Assembly (NCBI RefSeq): GCF_001942335.1
Contig: NZ_MKKH01000077.1
Span: forward strand, 1-64,000
DNA length: 64,000 bases
Source: Cellulosimicrobium sp. CUA-896
GTDB lineage: Bacteria; Actinomycetota; Actinomycetes; Actinomycetales; Cellulomonadaceae
Direction of reading: 5' to 3'
Numbering within the stretch: position 1 is the first letter of the stretch; every line of letters starts with the position of its first letter. Shown here piece after piece: positions 48,032-56,725 of this stretch. Below the pieces are notes generated by a model. That model had not been told where the DNA came from. It did not search any database and was given only the letters and a program-made list of their open reading frames with translations. Position numbers and translations under genes: made by a program.

Positions 48032-49365
48032 TCACGCACCGTGGACCTCGAGGTCCGGGGCCCAGTTGTCGAGAGGTTCGAGCCGCAGGCGGGTCAGCAC
48101 CATCGACGCGATGCGCCAGTGACCGTCGACCTTGCGGTAGGTCTCGCGGTAGTGGCCGTACCCGCGGTGGCCCTGAGGGGCGTCGGGTCCGGCGCGGAAC
48201 GGCAGCACGTCCTCCATGGCCCACACGGCGGTCGCGGTGTCCGGGCCCGTGATCTCGATCTCGGGCATGTGCCCGTGGTGCGCGGTGGCGCGCCGCCGAC
48301 CAGCGACCCGACGGTCGCGACGAACTGCTCGGGCGAGCTCCACTCGACGCCGTCGGTCACGAGGTGGGCGTCCGGGGTGAAGACACCGAGCAGGTCGTCC
48401 GGGCGTTTCTCGTCGACGTACCGGAAGTACCTCGCCTTGAGGGCGCCGATCTGCTCGACCGCCTCCAGCCGCGCGACGCGGTCGGCGAGGGCGTCCCGCT
48501 CGGTCCCGTGGACGGCGAGCGAGTCGTCGCCGCGGAGGAAGTCGAGGACGTCCCTGCTGAACGCCTCAGGGTGCTGGAAGAGGACGCCGTGCCCGGCGTC
48601 GCCGTAGAGGATCGTCCGCGCGTGCGGCAGACGCTGCGCCATGGCGAAGCTCGCGTACGCGGGGATCATGACGTCGTGGACGCCGTTGACGACGAGCGTC
48701 GGCGTCGCCAGGGTGCCGAGCAGGTCGAGGTTGCCCTCGAAGCTCCGGATGGTCTCGATCTGGGCGCGGACCGCCTCGGGCGAGACCTCGGCGTGCCCGG
48801 GATCGGCGAGGCGCCGGTCGAGGCGGCGAAGCGACCTGCGCCCGGCGTCGCGAGCGGCGTCGTCCTCGGGGAAGAACAGGAGCAGGAAGTCCTCGTCCGT
48901 GTTCTCCTCACGGAATGCCGCCTCCCAGACGCGGTCCTCGGTGGGCGGCAGCCCGGGGAAGGTGCCGCCGGGACCGCTCCCGACGACGACGAGCCGGTGC
49001 ACCCTCGCCGGGCGGAGGAGCGCCACGCACTGCGCGACGTACCCGCCCATGGACCAGCCGAGCAGGTCCACCGTCGTGAGCCCGAGCGCGTCGAGGAAGT
49101 CGGTCGCGCCGCGGGTGAGGCCTTCCACCGACCGGGGAGGCGTGCCCGAGGAACGCCCCGTGCCCACGTTGTCGAAGACGATGACGTCGCGCTCGGCCGC
49201 GAGCAGGTCCAGCAGGTAGGGGTCCCAGTGGTCGATCGTCCCGCGGAAGCGCAGCGTCAGCACGAGCGGGACACCGCCCCGCACGCCGAACCTGCGGTAG
49301 GCGTACCTCGCGAGCTCGCCGTCGACCCACCGGGTCTCGGCACGTTCCGACTCGTACAGCGTCAT
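48032..49365 (-). CDS. Alpha/beta-hydrolase fused to SnoaL-like domain (one frame break)
   Basis: 444 aa repaired. The first 285 residues are an alpha/beta-hydrolase with nucleophile elbow LLGWSMGGYVAQ, oxyanion region TLRFRGTIDHWDPY, acid near VNGVHDVMIP and His in YGDAGHGVLFQ. A SnoaL-like NTF2 domain (ALADRVARLEAVEQIGALKARYFRYVDEKRPDDLLG to the end) follows. The two are in one frame with no start codon between them, so they are a true fusion. The break near 48295 is inside the second domain and is repaired by one G. The ATG at 49365 follows GAGGAC. Likely acts on an ester or lactone and its product. Confidence 0.83.
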
Positions 49366-49694
49366 GGTGTCCTCGTCCTCTCTCGCCGGCAGGGCCGGGT
49401 CCTCGGCGGCCGTCCGGCCGCTCCGTGTCACGAGGCTCGCTCGGGAGTCCTGCCCGTGGGACCCGTGTCTCCGACTGGTCGTGCACCCGGTCGGGCGACG
49501 GGCGCGGTCGTCCTCCACGAGCCGGACGTGTCTGCCGCGCGGACCTCCGCACACGTCCGCGGACCTCCGCACACGTCCGCGGACCTCCGCACGCGTCCGT
49601 GCCAGGGGTTCTCACGGGCGCGACGTGGCCGCGGCGCGGCCGAGACTCGGTGTACCGGTCGACCGTCGGCCGGACCGGACGAGAGGAGTTCTCG
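49366..49694. other. Divergent intergenic region, hydrolase / VOC genes
   Basis: No gene. Its main feature is three perfect or near-perfect 20-bp tandem units at 49539-49598. It should carry the promoters of both divergent transcripts. GAGAGGAG lies just before the VOC start. Confidence 0.5.
49539..49598. repeat. Three 20-bp tandem repeats
   Basis: The unit GCGGACCTCCGCACACGTCC occurs three times head to tail; the third differs only by G for A (CACGCGTCC). Each unit contains the inverted repeat GCGGA-CC-TCCGC, giving helix-phased dyads every 20 bp. A regulator-binding array for one of the flanking LAL proteins is a reasonable inference. Confidence 0.8.
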
Positions 49695-50375
49695 ATGAGC
49701 ACCCAGATGGACGAGCCCGTCGTCGCCGGCACCGCCGCCACGCCAGCGGTCGGCGATCCGGCGTTCGCGTCGAAGCTCGAGGTCGTCGTCATCCCGGTCG
49801 CGGACGTGGACCGCGCGAAGGCGTTCTACGAGCGCCTCGGCTGGACGCTCGACGTCGACCTCGCCGTGGCGGCCGACTACCGGGTCGTGGAGTTCACACC
49901 GCCCGGGTCACCCGCGTCGATCATCTTCGGGACGGGGGTGACCCGCGCCGAGCCGGGGTCGGCCACGGGCCTGCACCTGGTCGTCCCCGACATCGAGGCC
50001 GCGCGAGCCGTCCTGGTCGCACGAGGCGTGGCGACCAGCAAGATCTTCCACGAGGCGACCGGCGTGTTCCACCACGAGGAGGAGGAGCGGCGGGAGCCGG
50101 GTCTCGCGCCGGAGCGTCGCTCGTACGGCTCCTTCCTGGCGTTCGAGGACCCGGACGGCAACACGTGGTACGTCCAGGAGGTCACCGTCCGCATCCCTGG
50201 CCGGATCGTCCAGACCCGCTACGACTCGCCGGCCGAGCTGGCCGTCGCGCTGCGTGCTGCGGCCGTGGCGCACGGGCGCCACGAGGAACGGATCGGGCAC
50301 GAGGACCCGGAGTGGCCGACGTGGTACGCCGAGTACATGGTGCGTGCGGCGGCGGGCCAGGAGCTGCCTGAGTGA
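49695..50375 (+). CDS. VOC-family (glyoxalase/dioxygenase-like) protein
   Basis: 226 aa. A vicinal-oxygen-chelate fold is seen: LEVVVIPVADVDRAKAFYERLGW, GLHLVVPDIEAARAVLVARG and SFLAFEDPDGNTWYVQEV. A C-terminal extension of about 60 residues (SPAELAVALRAAAVAHGRHEERI, WPTWYAEYMVRAAAG) is not part of the fold. Such proteins bind a metal and may be lyases, dioxygenases or resistance proteins. The GTGA overlap couples it to the next gene. Confidence 0.85.
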   Translation: MSTQMDEPVVAGTAATPAVGDPAFASKLEVVVIPVADVDRAKAFYERLGWTLDVDLAVAADYRVVEFTPPGSPASIIFGTGVTRAEPGSATGLHLVVPDIEAARAVLVARGVATSKIFHEATGVFHHEEEERREPGLAPERRSYGSFLAFEDPDGNTWYVQEVTVRIPGRIVQTRYDSPAELAVALRAAAVAHGRHEERIGHEDPEWPTWYAEYMVRAAAGQELPE

Positions 50376-50803
50376 GTGACGGTCTGGACCCGGTCGAGCG
50401 GCTCGAGGCCACCGAGGCCGTCAGGCGCTTGCAGGCACGCCTGTGCCGTGCCGCGGGCGAGCGCGTCTGGGCCGACGTCGACCGGTGCTTCTGCGGGGAC
50501 GGACAGCTGCGCGGGTACCGACCCGACGGCGAGCTGGCGTGGTTCGCCGACGCCCCCGACATCGGGACGTCGGTCGGGCTGGAGGTGGGCCCGGGCACGC
50601 TGTCCGTCCACGCGTTCGGGGAAGAGCTGGTGGTGCACTCGCCGACGCGCGCCGAGGGCATGTGGACCGTCGAGGGCGTGCTCGTCCGCCCGGACGGCAC
50701 GGTGCGGCGGGACCTCGGGTACGCCCACCAGACCTATCACCGGCACGACGGTCGGTGGCTGGTCCGGTCCGCCGAGTTCCGAGGGCGGCACCTCGAGCGC
50801 TGA
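50372..50803 (+). CDS. SnoaL-like / NTF2-fold protein 2
   Basis: 143 aa. RLEATEAVRRLQARLCRAAGERVWADVDRCF at the start and GYAHQTYHRHDGRWLVRSAEF at the end match the SnoaL-like fold of polyketide-type isomerases and dehydratases. GTG 50372 overlaps the VOC stop, so the two are translationally coupled. It ends 40 bp before the second LAL gene. Confidence 0.78.
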   Translation: MSDGLDPVERLEATEAVRRLQARLCRAAGERVWADVDRCFCGDGQLRGYRPDGELAWFADAPDIGTSVGLEVGPGTLSVHAFGEELVVHSPTRAEGMWTVEGVLVRPDGTVRRDLGYAHQTYHRHDGRWLVRSAEFRGRHLER

Positions 50804-50842
50804 CCGGCTCCCGCCGGGCCGCCGCCGGTATCATCGGCCGAC

Positions 50843-53620
50843 ATGGGGCAGCTCGATCCCCCGAGGACGCTGGTCGGGCGCCGGCGCGAGACCGACCGCC
50901 TCGACCGTCTCGTGGCGAGCCTGAGAGGCGGTCAGTCCCGGGCGCTCGTCGTCCGCGCCGACGCAGGCATGGGCAAGACCGCGCTGCTCGAACGGACGGC
51001 GGTCGCCGCGTCCGGCGGGTGCCGTGTGCTCCGGGCGGCGGGCGTGGAGTCCGAGCGGGAGCTTCCGTACGCGGGCGTCCACCGCCTGTGCGCGCCGCTG
51101 CTCGACGGCCTCGACGCACTCCCCGAGCCGCAGGCCACAGCGCTGGGGGTCGCGCTCGGGCTGCGCGCCGGGCCGGCACCCGACCGGTTCCTCGTCGGCC
51201 TGGCGGTGCTCAGCCTGCTCAGCGGTGCCGCCGAGCGTCAGCCCCTGCTGTGCCTGGTCGACGACGCCCAGTGGCTCGACCAGGCGTCGACGCAGGCGCT
51301 GACGTTCGCGGCGCGTCGTCTGGCGGTCGAGTCGGTCGGCATGGTGTTCGCGGTGCGCGAGCCGGTCACCGAGGGGTTCACCGGGATCGAGGAGCTCGTG
51401 GTCACCGGGCTCGAGGACGTCGACGCCCGACGACTGCTCGACAGAGGCCTCACCGGACCGGTGGACGAGGGCGTACGTGCGCGACTCGTCGCGGAGGCGC
51501 ACGGGAACCCCCTCGCGCTCATCGAGCTGTCCGACGGCACCACCGTGCTCGAGCTCGCCGGCGGATACCGCTCGAGCGGTCCGGCCGGGGTGATCGGACG
51601 GATCGAGGGGAGCTTCGCCCGCCGCATCGGCGAGCTCGGTCCGCGGACGAGGACGGCGCTCCTGATCGCCGCCCTCGAACCCGTCGGCGACCCGACGCTG
51701 GTTCTCGCCGCGGCCGGCACCCTCGGCATGGACGCGGACGCCTTCGCCCCGGCGATCGAGGACGGCCTCGTCGAGCTCGGCGCACGGCTCCGGTTCCGTC
51801 ACCCGCTGGTCCGCTCCGCCGCGGTCCGCTGCGCGTCGGGCGACGAGCGGCGGGAGGCGCACCGTGCCCTGGCCGCGGTGACGGACGAGCAGACCGAGCC
51901 GGACCGCCGGGCGTGGCACCGCTCCGAGGCGGTCGTCGGGCTGGACGAGGAGGTGGCCGCCGAGCTGGTCGCCTCGGCCCGGCGCGCCCGCGCGCGCGGC
52001 GGGGCGGCCGCCGCTGCCGCGTTCCACGCCCGGGCGGCGGAGCTCACCCCCGACCGCACCACCCGCTCGCTGCGGGCGCTGACCGCCGCGGAGGACACGT
52101 TCCGGGCGGGGTCGATGCACGAGGCGTCGCGGCTCCTCGAGCTGTGCGAGCCGGATCTGCTCGACGCCGCCGCGGGGGCACGCGCCGACCTCGTGCGTGC
52201 GCGCATCGTGTTCAGCACGACGCGCGGGCGCGAGGCGCCGCCGCTGCTTCTCGCCGCCGCCCGCGCCCTGGAGGTCCACGACGGCGCCGCCGCCGTCACG
52301 ACCTATGCCGAGGCCCTGCTCGCCGGGCTCAGCGCCGGCTCGTCCGCGCGCGAGGGAGGTGGCGTGGGGGACGTGGCGGCGGGCATCCTCGGTGCGCGGC
52401 TCGCAGAGCCTCTCGACGACGAGTCACGCCTGATGGCCGACGCGCTGCGCGGGCTGGCGGTGCTCGTCCGCGACGGCTACGCCGCCGCGGCCCCCGGCCT
52501 GAAGAAGTCGCTCGCGGCGTTCCTCGACCGCGCGGGTCGCGGCGAGCCCGGCTCCGACGCACCGCTGCGCTGGCTGCCGCTGGGCTGCCTCGTCGCGCGC
52601 GTGCTGCTCGACGACGTGGCCTCCGACCGGCTCAGCCGAGCGTTCGTCGAGACGAGCCTGCGCGGGGGAGCGTTCTCCACCCTGCCGCTCGCGGCAGCGG
52701 AGCGGATCGTCTTCCTCCTGATGGCGGGGCGCATCGTCGACGCCGAGGACCTCTTCACCCAGGCGCGTGCGGTCATCGCCGCGACCAGCGCTCCCGAGTC
52801 GATGTACCGGCGGGGGTGGATCGCGAGCTTCCGGGGAGACGTCGCGGCCAAGGCCGAGTTCACCGAGCGGTGGCGCGACCGCGTCGTCGAGCGGGGTGAG
52901 GCGCAGTGGCTGCTGACGGTCGCGTGGCTCGACGGTTTCCTCTTCGACTCGCTCGGCCGCTACGAGGAGGCGCTCGACTCGGTCGGTCGAGCCGACGGGC
53001 ACCCGTTCGACATCGGCATGTCGGCATGGGCGCTCTCGGAGCACGTGGAGGCAGCGGTGCGGGCCGGCGCACCCGGACGGGCCGCCGCACCGCTCGCCCG
53101 GCTCCGGGAGCAGGCCGAGGCCATGGGTACCGACTGGGCGGTGGGTCTCGCCCGCCGCGCGACGGCGCTCGCCTCCGCGGACGACGACGCCGAGGCCGCC
53201 TACGCGGAGGCCGTCGACCGGCACGGGCGCACGCGGGCGGCCACGGCGCACGCGCGCTCGCAGCTCGTGTACGGGGAGTGGCTCCGGCGCCAGGGCAGGC
53301 GGGTCGACGCGCGCGGCCAGCTGCACGCAGCGTACGAGGCGTTCGCCGCGATGGGTGCCCACGCGCTCGCCGAGCGCGCACGCCGGGAGCTGTCGGCCAC
53401 CGGCGAGGTGGTGCACCGGACCGGCGCCGGTCCGGGGAGCGAGCTCACGGCGCAGGAGCGGCAGATCGCCCGGCTCGCGTCGACCGGTAGCACCAACCCC
53501 GAGATCGGCGCTCTGCTCTACCTCAGCCCGCGCACCGTCGAGTGGCACCTGCGCAAGGTGTACACCAAGCTCGGGGTGTCCTCGCGGCGACAGCTCGCGC
53601 CTGCGCTGACGGAGCGGTGA
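50843..53620 (+). CDS. LuxR-family LAL regulator 2
   Basis: 925 aa with the same layout as LAL 1. VRADAGMGKTALLE (Walker A), LLCLVDDAQWLDQAS (Walker B), a helical middle, and C-terminal HTH (ELTAQERQIARLASTGSTNPEIGALLYLSPRT). Walker A is slightly off consensus (ADAGMGKT). It is transcribed with the VOC and SnoaL genes and is the likely activator of the region. Similarity to LAL 1 runs along the whole protein, so a duplication is likely. Confidence 0.93.
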   Translation: MGQLDPPRTLVGRRRETDRLDRLVASLRGGQSRALVVRADAGMGKTALLERTAVAASGGCRVLRAAGVESERELPYAGVHRLCAPLLDGLDALPEPQATALGVALGLRAGPAPDRFLVGLAVLSLLSGAAERQPLLCLVDDAQWLDQASTQALTFAARRLAVESVGMVFAVREPVTEGFTGIEELVVTGLEDVDARRLLDRGLTGPVDEGVRARLVAEAHGNPLALIELSDGTTVLELAGGYRSSGPAGVIGRIEGSFARRIGELGPRTRTALLIAALEPVGDPTLVLAAAGTLGMDADAFAPAIEDGLVELGARLRFRHPLVRSAAVRCASGDERREAHRALAAVTDEQTEPDRRAWHRSEAVVGLDEEVAAELVASARRARARGGAAAAAAFHARAAELTPDRTTRSLRALTAAEDTFRAGSMHEASRLLELCEPDLLDAAAGARADLVRARIVFSTTRGREAPPLLLAAARALEVHDGAAAVTTYAEALLAGLSAGSSAREGGGVGDVAAGILGARLAEPLDDESRLMADALRGLAVLVRDGYAAAAPGLKKSLAAFLDRAGRGEPGSDAPLRWLPLGCLVARVLLDDVASDRLSRAFVETSLRGGAFSTLPLAAAERIVFLLMAGRIVDAEDLFTQARAVIAATSAPESMYRRGWIASFRGDVAAKAEFTERWRDRVVERGEAQWLLTVAWLDGFLFDSLGRYEEALDSVGRADGHPFDIGMSAWALSEHVEAAVRAGAPGRAAAPLARLREQAEAMGTDWAVGLARRATALASADDDAEAAYAEAVDRHGRTRAATAHARSQLVYGEWLRRQGRRVDARGQLHAAYEAFAAMGAHALAERARRELSATGEVVHRTGAGPGSELTAQERQIARLASTGSTNPEIGALLYLSPRTVEWHLRKVYTKLGVSSRRQLAPALTER

Positions 53621-53762
53621 GCGGCAGCTGCACTCACGGCCCGGCCAGGTCTCGGGCGGCTCGCGCTGCGCCCGGCCCGTAGGTGACCAGGGACCTGCCC
53701 GGGGTACCGGCACGGTGGAGGTACCGGTGCGCCGGGTGCCGGTGCCCGACGACGGTGGCTGC

Positions 53763-55448
53763 ATGGACACCACCCCATCACCCCAGGCCTCATCCGTTGC
53801 GGCACATCGTGCCCTGTCCGGACGGTTCGCCGCCCGACTCGTCGCAGTCCTCGGAGCGCTCGCGGTCCTGCTGTCCTGCTGGACCTCGGTCGCAGCGCCG
53901 AGCCACGCGCGCGACCGCGGCCCGGCGTCGCCCGAGGTGTCGACCTCCGTCCGCATCGACTCCGGACGGCTCCAGGGGCTCGCCACGGTCGACGGCGTGG
54001 AGTTCCGCGGCGTCCCGTACGCGGCGCCCCCGACCGGTGACCTGCGCTGGGAACCTCCGCAGCCCGTCGCGCCCTGGTCCGGCGTACGGGGTGCCGAACA
54101 GTACTCGCCGGTCTGTCCCCAGGCCCCACCGAGCCCCAACGGTCAGAGCGAGGACTGCCTCACCCTGAACGTCACGGTGCCGCAGGGCACCACGACCGCC
54201 GCGAGGCTGCCCGTGATCGTGTGGATCCACGGCGGTGGGTTCGAGCTCGGCGAGGGTGCCGACTACGAGGCGGCCGACCTGGCGCGCAAGGGCGCGGTCG
54301 TGGTCACCGTCAACTACCGGCTCGGGCTCCTCGGGTTCCTCTCCCACCCGGCGCTGGCCGACAAGCCCGGCGGGCCGAGCGGCAACTACGGGCTCATGGA
54401 CCAGCAGGCCGCGCTCCGCTGGGTCGCGCGGAACATCGGCCGGCTCGGCGGTGATCCCGGCAACGTCACCATCGCGGGACAGTCGGCCGGCGGCCTCTCC
54501 GTGGCGATGCAGCTCGCGTCGCCGGGGGCGAAGGGCCTCTTCCACCGCGCGGTGATCCAGAGCGGGGCGTTCGCACCCGTGCAGAAGTCCCTCGCCCGGG
54601 CGGAGCAGGAGGGCCGGGCGGCGGCCGAGGCCGTGGGCTGCCCGGACCAGAGCTCGCAGTGCCTGCGCGAGGTCCCCGTCGAGACCCTCGTGGCGAACCA
54701 GCCGCTGTCGATCACACCCGGAGTCGTCGACGGTGCGGTGCTCACGCGGTCGGTCGGCAACGCTCTCGCCACAGGCCGCTTCAACCGGGTGCCGATCATC
54801 AACGGCGTCAACACCCAGGAGAACCGCCTCTTCACGACGCTCGGCCTGAGCGTCACCCGCGGGGCGACGGCAGTCCTGCCCGGGCCGGTCACCGCGGAGA
54901 GCTACGAAGCCACGATCGCGACGAACTTCGGAGTGAGCGCGCGGACCGCGTCGTTCGTGGCGAAGGCCTACCCGCTGTCGCGGTATCCGTCGCCCGCTCA
55001 GGCCTTCAGCGTGCTGAACTCCGACGCGAACTTCTCGTGCCCCGCGTTCGTGCTCGATGCAGCGGCCGCCACGTGGGTGCCGACGTTCGCCTACGAGTTC
55101 AACGACGCGCAGGCACCGCGGCTGTTCGCTCCCGACACGCTCGGGGAGCCGTACGCGGCGACCCACCAGTCGGAGCTCGCCTACCTGTTCGACCAGCCGA
55201 ACGCACCACTGCCGGGCGAGCTCTCGCCCACCCAGCGGCAGCTCGCCTCGGCCATGCAGGAGGCATGGGTGACGTTCGCCCGGACCGGGTCGCCGTCGAC
55301 CCCCGAGGTGCCGTGGCCGAGGTTCGACCTGCGCAGCCGACAGGTGCTCTCGCTCGACGACCCGGCACCGTCCGTGGAGCGCGGCTTCGCGGCCGACCAC
55401 CGGTGCGGGGTGTGGGCAGCCGTCGCCCTCTTCGGGACGACGGGCTGA
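53763..55448 (+). CDS. Secreted carboxylesterase type B
   Basis: 561 aa. Signal peptide (FAARLVAVLGALAVLLSCWTSVAA) then the type-B fold: FRGVPYAAPPTGDLRW, SEDCLTLNV, WIHGGGFELGEG (oxyanion hole), catalytic Ser in TIAGQSAGGLSVAMQL, and His near the end (PYAATHQSELAYLF). Hydrolyses carboxylic esters outside the cell. ATG 53763 fits the signal peptide better than an upstream GTG. It follows LAL 2 after about 140 bp. Confidence 0.9.
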   Translation: MDTTPSPQASSVAAHRALSGRFAARLVAVLGALAVLLSCWTSVAAPSHARDRGPASPEVSTSVRIDSGRLQGLATVDGVEFRGVPYAAPPTGDLRWEPPQPVAPWSGVRGAEQYSPVCPQAPPSPNGQSEDCLTLNVTVPQGTTTAARLPVIVWIHGGGFELGEGADYEAADLARKGAVVVTVNYRLGLLGFLSHPALADKPGGPSGNYGLMDQQAALRWVARNIGRLGGDPGNVTIAGQSAGGLSVAMQLASPGAKGLFHRAVIQSGAFAPVQKSLARAEQEGRAAAEAVGCPDQSSQCLREVPVETLVANQPLSITPGVVDGAVLTRSVGNALATGRFNRVPIINGVNTQENRLFTTLGLSVTRGATAVLPGPVTAESYEATIATNFGVSARTASFVAKAYPLSRYPSPAQAFSVLNSDANFSCPAFVLDAAAATWVPTFAYEFNDAQAPRLFAPDTLGEPYAATHQSELAYLFDQPNAPLPGELSPTQRQLASAMQEAWVTFARTGSPSTPEVPWPRFDLRSRQVLSLDDPAPSVERGFAADHRCGVWAAVALFGTTG

Positions 55449-55580
55449 CGGAACGGCCCCGTCGGACCGGTGCCGTGCCTCGAGGCCGGCGCCGGTCCGG
55501 CGTCCCGTCCGGCAGACGACCGGGCCGCGTCGGCGGCACCGCAGCAACGACACGCAGAACCGAGAAGAAGGAGCAGAACG

Positions 55581-56321
55581 ATGAGCACCACTACTCCCGT
55601 CGTCGTGCTGGTGCACGGCGCGTTCGCCGAGTCCTCGTCCTGGGACGGTGTCGTGACGCACCTGCGCCGCCGAGGCGTCGAGGTGATCGCCGCGGCCAAC
55701 CCGCTGCGGAGTCTCGCGGGCGACGCGGCCTACGTCCGCGACGTCGTCACGTCCGTCGGGAGGCCGGTCGTCCTCGTCGGGCACTCGTACGGCGGATCGG
55801 TGATCACGGAGGCCGCGTCACGCAGCGAGCTCGTCGCCGGGCTCGTCTACGTGGCCGCCTTCGCGCCCGAGACCGGTGAGAGCGCGCTCGAGCTGTCGAA
55901 CAGCGAGCCGGGCAGCACCCTCGGGGACGCGATCGTGAGACGAGAGCTGGCCGGCGGCGGCGCCGAGCTCTTCGTCCGGCCCGAGCTCTACCCGGAGCAG
56001 TTCGCGGCGGACGTGCCCCGCGCCGCCGCCGAGCTGATGGCGGTGAGCCAGCGCCCCGCCGCCGAGGGGGCGCTGGCCGACGGACTGCCCACGGGTCGAC
56101 CGGCATGGATGACGATCCCGTCCTGGTCCGTCTTCGGTACCGCCGACCGCAACATCCCGCCGGCCGTGCTGCGAGCAGGTGCGGCCCGAGCAGGCGCGCG
56201 GACGGTCCGGGAGATCGACGGTGCCTCGCACGCGATCGCGGTCTCGCACCCGCAGGAGGTCGCCGAGGTCGTCCTCCTGGCCGTGGACGCCGCACGCTCG
56301 GCGCGCGGAGCCGTGGCGTGA
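55581..56321 (+). CDS. Alpha/beta-hydrolase (EstC/MenH-like esterase)
   Basis: 246 aa. VVVLVHGAFAESSSWDGVV, nucleophile elbow LVGHSYGGSVITEA, and His in GASHAIAVSHPQEV. The short single-domain form matches small alkyl-salicylate, pyrethroid and similar esterases. GAAGAAGGAG precedes the ATG. Intracellular, with no signal peptide. GTGA overlaps the next small gene. Substrate unknown. Confidence 0.9.
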   Translation: MSTTTPVVVLVHGAFAESSSWDGVVTHLRRRGVEVIAAANPLRSLAGDAAYVRDVVTSVGRPVVLVGHSYGGSVITEAASRSELVAGLVYVAAFAPETGESALELSNSEPGSTLGDAIVRRELAGGGAELFVRPELYPEQFAADVPRAAAELMAVSQRPAAEGALADGLPTGRPAWMTIPSWSVFGTADRNIPPAVLRAGAARAGARTVREIDGASHAIAVSHPQEVAEVVLLAVDAARSARGAVA

Positions 56322-56644
56322 CGCGCGGGGCTCGCACGAGGCGACGGGACCGTCGTGCCGCAGCGGTCTACGCGGCTTCTCTGCGCCGTGCGGATCCGGA
56401 CGGACCGATCACCGACCGCGAGGTGCGCACGCTCGAACGACTCTCGCCCGAGGGTTTCGACCTCGTGCTCCGTCGGTTCGAGGCCGGCGACCTGGGTCTG
56501 CCGGAGCGCCGGCGGGTGCGGACCGCGTGCGGGGGTCCGTCGCCCGAGCACCGGAACGGCGGGGCGAGGTACGCCGCAGCACCGCCCCCACGGTCGGCGT
56601 ACCTCTTCCTGTGGGGGCTCGGCTACTGGTACGGGCCTTGGTGA
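56318..56644 (+). CDS. Small unknown protein
   Basis: 108 aa from GTG 56318, which overlaps the hydrolase stop. The protein is basic at its start (RGARTRRRDRRAAAVYAASLRR), has a predicted helix-rich centre (ITDREVRTLERLSPEGFDLVLRRFEAGDL) and ends in an aromatic stretch (YLFLWGLGYWYGPW). I do not recognise it. Translation coupling and the clean stop support a real gene. The aromatic end might associate with the membrane. Confidence 0.5.
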   Translation: MTRGARTRRRDRRAAAVYAASLRRADPDGPITDREVRTLERLSPEGFDLVLRRFEAGDLGLPERRRVRTACGGPSPEHRNGGARYAAAPPPRSAYLFLWGLGYWYGPW

Positions 56645-56725
56645 GCACCAGGGCTCGTGGCGACGACGACGCCGCCGGCCTCAGGACGAGGCCGGCGGGC
56701 GTCGCGCCGGTCGCGAGGCGCCGCG

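Noticed and set aside
49539-49598. Tandem repeats as a CRISPR array
   Set aside because: The three 20-bp units are contiguous with no unique spacers and no cas genes nearby.
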